From Pseudolysobacter sp964466115 (GTDB lineage: Bacteria; Pseudomonadota; Gammaproteobacteria; Xanthomonadales; Rhodanobacteraceae), in assembly GCA_964466115.1 (NCBI GenBank), contig CAYXMH010000002.1, positions 1-64,000 of the forward strand: DNA of 64,000 bases, read 5' to 3'. The position numbers and the translations under genes were made by a program. Positions 57,882 through 64,000 of this stretch are shown piece after piece (the stretch's first letter is position 1; every line of letters begins with the position of its first letter). Under the pieces are notes generated by a model, which had not been told where the DNA came from, made no database searches, and was given only the letters and a program-made list of their open reading frames with translations.

Positions 57882-60260
57882 CTAGGGGACCACAGCGACG
57901 TGCAGCTCGCGCGAATCGGCACGTCCATGATCGTCCATGGCTCGAACCGTGTACTGGCCGGCGTGTAGCGGTTGCCAAAACAAGGTTTCACCCGAATGCG
58001 CCTGTCCGATAAAGGCATCGTTGACGAACCAATACAACGATCGGGTATCGGCGTCCGCCGTGGCGTTGAACCCAATGCGATCGGCGTCGCTGCGACTGGC
58101 GCGGTGCGTGTAAACCGCGCCACGCAGCGGTGCCGTGATGTGCGGACCATCGCCAACACTGCTGCCGGCATCGGCACAATCCACCGTTGGCGGAACCCGT
58201 CGCGGCATGCCTGCCTGCGCAAACACCTTCGCCATATCGGATGGCCAAAATTCATACACCTGTATACGAGTGGACTCTGGATCATACGGTGGGCACACCG
58301 GCTTTCCGGAATGCGCATCCACCACCACCGGGCGATGAATATTGCTCACCCGAATCGGGGATTTACCGGGAATAAACCACGTTGAAGCCCGCTGCGGGCA
58401 CCAGGCGTTGGGCAGATCACCGCTGGCAAGGCACACTTCGACCTTTTTGACGTTGTCGGGTATTGGGCGCGGTGGTTCGCTCAGATTTGGATCGTGCGCG
58501 CGCAAGGCATCAACGATATGAAAAAACAGCGGAGCCGCGGCCTCGATACCTATAAACGCCGGGTTGCCGCTGCCATCGAAATTACCAATCCAGACGATCA
58601 GCACGTAAGGCCCAAACACACCAGCGCTCCAGGCATCGCGAAAACCCCAGGAGGTACCGGTCTTCCAGCGCACCGGCAGCCGCATCGGCTGTGCGGTTAG
58701 CGCGTCGTCCGGACGCGGGTTTTGGCGCAGCATGTCCAAGACCATAAAGCTCGCCTCTTCGCTCAGCATACGCACGCCTTGGCCTGACGGTTCATCGGTA
58801 CGAAAGCGCAACGGTTTCAACTCCCCGCGATTGGCCAGCATCGCATACAAACGCGCCAGCTCCTCCAAGGTCACTTCCCCACCGCCAAGCACCAGGGCCA
58901 AGCCATAGAACTCTTCACTGGCCATGCGTCCAATGCCGGAATTTTTTAAAAATTGATAAAAACTGGGACTTGTCAATTTTGCTGCAATACCCACCGCTGG
59001 AATGTTGCGACTGCGAATTAAGGCATCCGTTGCCGAAACGGGACCCAAGAACCGCCCGTCATAATTTTCCGGCGTAAACGGGCCGAATGAGGTTGGAACA
59101 TCCTTAAGCATCGTCAGCGGATGCAGCAAGCCCTGGTCCATTCCCATAGCATAGATAAACGGCTTTAACGTCGAGCCTGGGGAGCGCTTTGCATTCGCGC
59201 CGTTGACTTGGCCGGCGATACTCTCATCGAGATAATTGGCAGAACCGACCAAGGCTTTGACACCCATATCGCGCGTGTCAATTAAAACCGCCGCGGCGTT
59301 GTGGATGCCGCGTTCGCGCTGATGTTCGATATGCGCTTTGAGCTGGCTCTCTACAATTTGCTGCAGGCCTAGGTCCAATGTTGTAGCGATGGTTGGCGCC
59401 AGCTGGTTATGTTGCTTGGCGTCGAATAACACCTGCTCGACAAAATGCGGCGCGGCAAACGGCAAATGCTCCGGCGCGCGCAAATGCAACGGCAACTGGA
59501 ATAAGGCCGCTTGATTGGCATCGGCTGGATGAATTTTCAGCCAACGCCGATAAAGGCGATTGCGCGATTGCGCTAACTTCTGGTTAATGACCTCGGCGGG
59601 CGCGTATCCCGGACTGGCATCATTTTGCGAACGCCGCGTAGGGTCTTGCGGAATCACCGCCAAGGTTAACGCTTCCGGTAAATTCAACGCACCAACCGGC
59701 TTGTCGAAATACACCAAACTTGCCGCACCCGCCCCTTCAATATTGCGACCGTATGGGGCGTAATTAAGATAGGCCTCGAGAATTCGTTGTTTTGAATAAC
59801 ACAATTCCAACTCGATAGCGCGCACGATCTGCACCAGTTTTCCGTACGGTGTGCGCGTGTTGAGCCGATACATCAAACGCGCCAGCTGCATCGTCAATGT
59901 CGAGCCGCCCTGGCGATTGGCGCCTTTTACATAGGTAACAAATGCGCCTCGCGCCAAGCTAAATGGGTTAACGCCGGCATGGAAACGAAACCAACGATCC
60001 TCATGCAGCAAAACGGCATCTACCAATGTTGGATTAAAATCGGACAACGGTACCCAAACGCGATATTTGTCATCGCTGGTGAGTGTCAACCGCAGCAAGT
60101 GCTCGTTTGTATCGTACACCGCGATTGACGATGGCGCGTGCTGCGACAATAACTGGTGCGGCCACAACCGGATGCCCAACAGCGCTAGAGTCATCAATAG
60201 CAACGCCATCAAAAAATTTTGATGGCGGCGAATTCCAGAAATAATATTTGCATACATCAT
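57882..60260 (-). CDS. pbpC: Penicillin-binding protein 1C
   Basis: 792 residues. One N-terminal membrane helix, then a GT51 glycosyltransferase (EDRWFRFHAGVNP, GGSTLTMQLARLMYRL), a transpeptidase with SPGSTLKPFIYAMG (SxxK), SRN and KTGTS-WGF, and a C-terminal BiPBP_C domain. It polymerises and cross-links peptidoglycan. In many proteobacteria pbpC is next to a bacterial alpha-2-macroglobulin, as here. Confidence 0.96.
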   Translation of the reverse strand: MMYANIISGIRRHQNFLMALLLMTLALLGIRLWPHQLLSQHAPSSIAVYDTNEHLLRLTLTSDDKYRVWVPLSDFNPTLVDAVLLHEDRWFRFHAGVNPFSLARGAFVTYVKGANRQGGSTLTMQLARLMYRLNTRTPYGKLVQIVRAIELELCYSKQRILEAYLNYAPYGRNIEGAGAASLVYFDKPVGALNLPEALTLAVIPQDPTRRSQNDASPGYAPAEVINQKLAQSRNRLYRRWLKIHPADANQAALFQLPLHLRAPEHLPFAAPHFVEQVLFDAKQHNQLAPTIATTLDLGLQQIVESQLKAHIEHQRERGIHNAAAVLIDTRDMGVKALVGSANYLDESIAGQVNGANAKRSPGSTLKPFIYAMGMDQGLLHPLTMLKDVPTSFGPFTPENYDGRFLGPVSATDALIRSRNIPAVGIAAKLTSPSFYQFLKNSGIGRMASEEFYGLALVLGGGEVTLEELARLYAMLANRGELKPLRFRTDEPSGQGVRMLSEEASFMVLDMLRQNPRPDDALTAQPMRLPVRWKTGTSWGFRDAWSAGVFGPYVLIVWIGNFDGSGNPAFIGIEAAAPLFFHIVDALRAHDPNLSEPPRPIPDNVKKVEVCLASGDLPNAWCPQRASTWFIPGKSPIRVSNIHRPVVVDAHSGKPVCPPYDPESTRIQVYEFWPSDMAKVFAQAGMPRRVPPTVDCADAGSSVGDGPHITAPLRGAVYTHRASRSDADRIGFNATADADTRSLYWFVNDAFIGQAHSGETLFWQPLHAGQYTVRAMDDHGRADSRELHVAVVP

Positions 60261-60290
60261 TAAGGCTCGTTGATGCCTTTACTCTGAATA

Positions 60291-60517
60291 CTCCCCCTTG
60301 ACGGGGGAGTCAGCGCGCTTAAGCGCGCTGGTGGGGGTGGCTGCGATATCGCTTGTTACGGAGCGCATGATTGTTTCGCTCCGAATCCACCCCCATCCCA
60401 ACCTCTCGCGCATCCTGCGCTCGCAAGCCCGGGTTGCACATCCTTGTGCAACCGTTCGCGGGCGCGAGACTTTCGTCTCGCGAAAGCCCCGCTCACCCCC
60501 CATCAAGGGGGAAGGAG
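60291..60517. repeat. 227-bp palindrome-ended repeat element, copy 2
   Basis: The ends match copy 1 at 43863-43997 (CTCCCCCTTGACGGGGGAG and ATCAAGGGGGAAGGAG). The internal AGCGCGCTTAAGCGCGCT and ACGGAGCGCATGA are shared too. Relative to copy 1 it has an extra ~90 bp near its end, containing GGTTGCAC/GTGCAACC and GCGAGACTTTCGTCTCGC hairpins. It fills the gap between the macroglobulin and pbpC genes. Confidence 0.8.
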
Positions 60518-60532
60518 CACTCTGTCGCACCG

Positions 60533-63500
60533 TCAATGTTTCACGACACTAATCTTGCCACCCAACGAACGCGCTTGCACGGTGCGGTCGTACATCGATT
60601 CGCCATACGCCGGCGGCACGACAAACGTACCCGCATTGGTCGCCTTGATGCGGTAAACGAATTGACGCACATCGGTACTGGCCGTGCCGTAAATCACGAC
60701 TCGATCGTCGCGCACATCCGCGTATTCCGGGTGCCAGGTGGAGCTTGATAAGCCAACCGGCGCGTGCCAACTCTTGACTTGCGCATCGTTGGTGTTCGGT
60801 TCCGAATTGACCGGAGGCAACTCCAACACCGGTTCAAAGCCGCCGGGTAACAAGTCCACAATCGCCACATTGCCGACCCCATCGGCTCGCGTCGACCGTA
60901 TCTTTAAACGCACTTCGATCTCTTCGCCTAAATCGACGGTGGTTAGTACTTTTCCGGATGAGTCCGTGTACTCACGAACAATTTCAATGCCGTCTTTGAT
61001 TTCGGTGGTTGCCGGTGTGCGGTCAAATCCGGATTGAGCGATGCTGTACCACGCCGGCAAGGTCGCTTCATTGCCCAACTTGAGCGCAGTAGCGGCGGCG
61101 CTGAACGCGCCGCGCAATACGGCGCCATCGGGTTTCCCAATCGATACGCTGGTTTTGTCCGCATGGGTTTCCGCAATGCTGAGCTTGCCCTCACCAAGCT
61201 TCGCCACTTCGGTTGCATACGCATCAAGCGCAAGAATCGTCATCGCAGACGACAAGGTGTTATACCAGCCTTTGCGCAACGGCTTTACGATGTTCTGCAG
61301 CGCCTGAGGCGAAAGAGTTTTCATGCGCTCCGGAAAATGGCGAGCCAGCAAATAAAGTGTCGCAGAATCGCGCACCAGAGGATCGTAAAAACGGTTGAAA
61401 TGGTACGCGGCATCCTCCGCTGCACGCGCCAGGACTTTTTCCGGCCCCGCGATCCAAAGGTTCGCTTCTTTCTGTTGCTTCAACAATTGCATCGATGCGG
61501 CAAGATAGGCGGCAACCAGGTCCTCGCGCGAGCTGTCCGCGTATTTTTCCTGCAACCGCTTTTGTACGGAGGACAAATAGTTCGTCGTGACGATGCCTTG
61601 GCGTGTAAGCAGATAAATCGCATACGCGCGATCGCGCAACCCATCCAATGAACCGTCGCTTTCATCGGCGGCACTGCTTTCAAGATAGCCATTGCCGGAA
61701 TCCATCATATCGGCAGGCACGTTCCAGCCGCGCTCTTTTGCCTCCAGCAGCAAATGCATTGCATAAACCGAGACATAGCGATCGGATTGCGGCGTCGAGG
61801 TCCACAGCCCGAAACCGCCTTCGCCATTTTGGCGCGAGCGCAACACGCCAAGTAAATCGGCAATGGGGTTGCTGGTTTTGGATTTATTATCGCTATCGAT
61901 CACCGATCCAAACTCCGGGCGTTTCGCCAATACCAACGCCGGCATTGCCTGACTCACCAGTTGTTCGGTGCAGCGGTGCGGGAAATCACCGAGATAACTC
62001 GCCAAACCCTGCGCAAGCACCAACGGAACGTACGATATCGCCGCTTCGCGCTTGGCATAGTCGTCAAACATCGTGCGCAGCGGTTGTATCTCGGCACTGC
62101 CTTGATCGAGGTAGCCGACCGCAATTTCGGTTCGATACGGTGCCGCCGGTCGTACCGATGTGTCTACACCCAGCCGCGCCGACTTGTCGTCGTGTTTTGC
62201 GCTAAAACTCAACGTTACCGCCCCAGGTTCATCCTTCGCGCGCAAGCGATACAAGACAACGCCTTCACGCAACTCGCCGAGGGAAATCTCCTGAACCGCC
62301 TTGCCGATCACCTCGATTTGGGCTGGTGATTTGATTTCGACCGCAACCGGAATCTCCTTGCCGCCAAGACCGGTTAAGTTATTTGCCACGCCAACACTTA
62401 CTTCAAATTCATCGCCCGGGGCAACCATACCCGGCACATTCGGCGACAGCACAAAATCGCCACGCACCGTCGTAGAATTTTGGAAAATGCCAATTTTCTC
62501 CGAATTCACCGCAACCGCCATGATCCGCAGCTTGCCGTTGAAATCCTCCGGCACCGGGTAGCTTAATTCCTTCTCACCTTTCACTTCGATAATGCCGGAC
62601 CAATAAGCCACCGGCTTTTGATGCTTGCGCTTGAATGGGTTGAGATGGCGTCCAAGCATATTGTCCTCATCGCCACCCGGGGCGGCCATGCCGACGAGCT
62701 TACTAAACTCCGGTAAAATCAAATCGAGAATCTGCGCCGTTTGCACTTCCAGCATGCGTTTTCGGAAAAAGAAATCCAAAGGATCACCAAGCTTATAACG
62801 GGCAACTTGCAGGATGCCTTCATCAACCGCAAACACCGCCACTTGCGCGGGCTGCGCCGATTTCACTTTCAGCGTCAATGTTTCACCGGGTTTAATTCGC
62901 TCGGGCGTCGATACCGTAACCGCATCACGACGCGCATCGCGATTGACCGAGAACGGGATGATGCCGTAACTCAACGGGCTCATAAAAATCTCGTCCGAGG
63001 CCGGGTCACGGATAAACTGCACGTTGACGTACCCGTTGCCTTCAAAATCCGCCGGCACCCGGATCTTTTGAATTGAGCTGGTGGTGTCGGACTTAAACCA
63101 AGCATGCGCGTAAACGCGATCGCGCTCTAAGGTGATTAGGCCGCTGCCGGCATACGGGGCGCGGATCGCGATTTCAATATCCGAACCGGGCGCAAAATCG
63201 TTTTTTGCCAAGGTAAGCTGCAACTCGGCATTGCGCTCCAACGAGCGCGTGACATTGGCTTGACCGGCCACCGCGTATTCAATTCGGTTTAATTCTTCGT
63301 TTTTCGCATTGCGAATCACCAAAGCGTAGTTACCCGGCGTTGCCGTCGGTAACGGGAAATCGATACCGGATGCGGGAATCGATAATGCTTGCTCGGAAAC
63401 CGCAATTTCTTTCTTACGCGATTCATACTTATATACGCCGGATTCCTGCTTGGTTAAAATCGAAACGTAGCGCCGCTCGATGATCGCCGCCTTCAAGTCC

Positions 63501-64000
63501 GCCACCTCAATTTTCTTCGCTTGCGGGTCGATCGCAATCAGGTTGACCAAACGCTTGCCGTCGCGCGAAATAAAATCCAACGCGCCATCGGCTTTTGCAC
63601 CGATCAAATGATCGTGCGACGAAATCAACGTAACCGCTTCGGCCGCAACGCTGCGCCCGCCGTCGGCCTCATAGCCCTTGGCGAGGAAATACAATTGATA
63701 AGTGGAATTGCCGTATTTCGCCAAATCGAGCGGAATCTCCAGCTCGCCTGCCTCATTCGTGGTGTGGTCGCCCAATGGTTCGGAATAACCCTCCTTCGCG
63801 AGCAAAGGATCAAAAAAGTGGTAATCGGCGTAACTGCGGAAACTCGGAAAGGCGGGCGTCAACGTTAACGACGCTTCAACACGGCGGTTCTGGGCCGGTG
63901 TGCCGAATAAATTCTGCAAACTGAACAACGCTTTTAGCCCATCGGGCTTCACCCAACCTTCCGCCACTTCGCTGGAAAGATGCGCGCTCGCCTTCATGCG
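60533..64000 (-). CDS. yfhM: Bacterial alpha-2-macroglobulin (YfhM-like), C-terminal part
   Basis: About 1155 residues are visible and the gene runs past the window edge; E. coli YfhM has 1653. MG domains occupy the N-terminal half, the bait-like region follows, and the thioester motif CTEQ lies in FPHRCTEQLVSQAMPALVL. Then come the thioester-domain helices (GEGGFGLWTSTPQSDRYVSVY) and a receptor-like C-terminal end (VDLLPGGFEPVLELPP). It traps proteases in the periplasm, protecting the wall when the membrane is breached. It is adjacent to pbpC. Confidence 0.9.
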   Translation of the reverse strand, partial: RMKASAHLSSEVAEGWVKPDGLKALFSLQNLFGTPAQNRRVEASLTLTPAFPSFRSYADYHFFDPLLAKEGYSEPLGDHTTNEAGELEIPLDLAKYGNSTYQLYFLAKGYEADGGRSVAAEAVTLISSHDHLIGAKADGALDFISRDGKRLVNLIAIDPQAKKIEVADLKAAIIERRYVSILTKQESGVYKYESRKKEIAVSEQALSIPASGIDFPLPTATPGNYALVIRNAKNEELNRIEYAVAGQANVTRSLERNAELQLTLAKNDFAPGSDIEIAIRAPYAGSGLITLERDRVYAHAWFKSDTTSSIQKIRVPADFEGNGYVNVQFIRDPASDEIFMSPLSYGIIPFSVNRDARRDAVTVSTPERIKPGETLTLKVKSAQPAQVAVFAVDEGILQVARYKLGDPLDFFFRKRMLEVQTAQILDLILPEFSKLVGMAAPGGDEDNMLGRHLNPFKRKHQKPVAYWSGIIEVKGEKELSYPVPEDFNGKLRIMAVAVNSEKIGIFQNSTTVRGDFVLSPNVPGMVAPGDEFEVSVGVANNLTGLGGKEIPVAVEIKSPAQIEVIGKAVQEISLGELREGVVLYRLRAKDEPGAVTLSFSAKHDDKSARLGVDTSVRPAAPYRTEIAVGYLDQGSAEIQPLRTMFDDYAKREAAISYVPLVLAQGLASYLGDFPHRCTEQLVSQAMPALVLAKRPEFGSVIDSDNKSKTSNPIADLLGVLRSRQNGEGGFGLWTSTPQSDRYVSVYAMHLLLEAKERGWNVPADMMDSGNGYLESSAADESDGSLDGLRDRAYAIYLLTRQGIVTTNYLSSVQKRLQEKYADSSREDLVAAYLAASMQLLKQQKEANLWIAGPEKVLARAAEDAAYHFNRFYDPLVRDSATLYLLARHFPERMKTLSPQALQNIVKPLRKGWYNTLSSAMTILALDAYATEVAKLGEGKLSIAETHADKTSVSIGKPDGAVLRGAFSAAATALKLGNEATLPAWYSIAQSGFDRTPATTEIKDGIEIVREYTDSSGKVLTTVDLGEEIEVRLKIRSTRADGVGNVAIVDLLPGGFEPVLELPPVNSEPNTNDAQVKSWHAPVGLSSSTWHPEYADVRDDRVVIYGTASTDVRQFVYRIKATNAGTFVVPPAYGESMYDRTVQARSLGGKISVVKH

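Overview
The window looks like a chromosomal segment of a gammaproteobacterium of moderate GC content. The evidence is a tRNA-Gly/Cys/Leu cluster, a fabA-fabB pair, an Fnr regulator with the enterobacterial-type cysteine spacing, a ndk-rlmN-pilF-rodZ-yfgM-bamB-der block, and pbpC next to a bacterial alpha-2-macroglobulin. A relationship to Xanthomonadales-like lineages is possible (guaB-guaA-tadA order, FadN-type beta-oxidation protein, secreted protease ending in a short acidic/aromatic tail), but I cannot prove it from the sequence. No prophage, complete IS element or CRISPR array is visible.

Layout. 0-5.2 kb: a partial tRNA-Gly, tRNA-Cys and tRNA-Leu, then a leftward group (YbaL-type cation/H+ antiporter, two glycosyltransferase-like proteins, a small unknown). 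5.4-9.6 kb: a secreted beta-helix protein, a YgiD-like dioxygenase, an orphan flagellar-rod-like protein and a 5'-truncated Rhs remnant whose C-terminal domain carries a caspase-like His-Gly/Gly-Cys pair. 9.8-14.7 kb: a stress-type cluster (BON protein, DUF3309 peptide, hemerythrin, broken DUF72 gene, membrane protein, 24-residue peptide, GAF-PAS-GGDEF diguanylate cyclase). 14.8-21.5 kb: a secreted S8-like protease, then guaB-guaA-tadA. 21.6-27 kb: a large secreted Rhs protein with an unrecognised C-terminal domain.

27-40 kb is the most interesting part. A leftward series runs fabA, fabB, a tyrosine-decarboxylase-like PLP enzyme, a Cds1-like cysteine desulfhydrase/synthase-fold enzyme, and then a TRAP transporter with a TatT lipoprotein. 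Rightward lie hemN, fnr, nnrS and sirB2. Five 14-bp sequences matching the Fnr consensus TTGAT-N4-ATCAA (two exactly in the half-sites TTGAC/ATCAA, one perfect TTGAT/ATCAA, two with one mismatch) lie in the three intergenic regions before hemN, the decarboxylase and nnrS. I read this as a local anaerobic regulon that recruits the decarboxylase/Cds1-like pair.

40-51.5 kb: folD and DUF1244 diverge; then ten tightly packed leftward genes, in transcription order ndk, rlmN, pilF, rodZ, yfgM, bamB, der, mobA, moeA and moeB (with an N-terminal rhodanese). ispG and hisS, which sit between rodZ and yfgM in E. coli, are absent here. 51.8-64 kb: a beta-oxidation pair (FadN-like, thiolase), an FAD-dependent amine oxidase, a CpcT/CpeT-like lipoprotein, pbpC and the C-terminal part of an alpha-2-macroglobulin. 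Several families of non-coding palindromic repeats are scattered through 19.9-60.5 kb; one copy of a 135-bp element lies against moeA and seems to supply its upstream reading frame.
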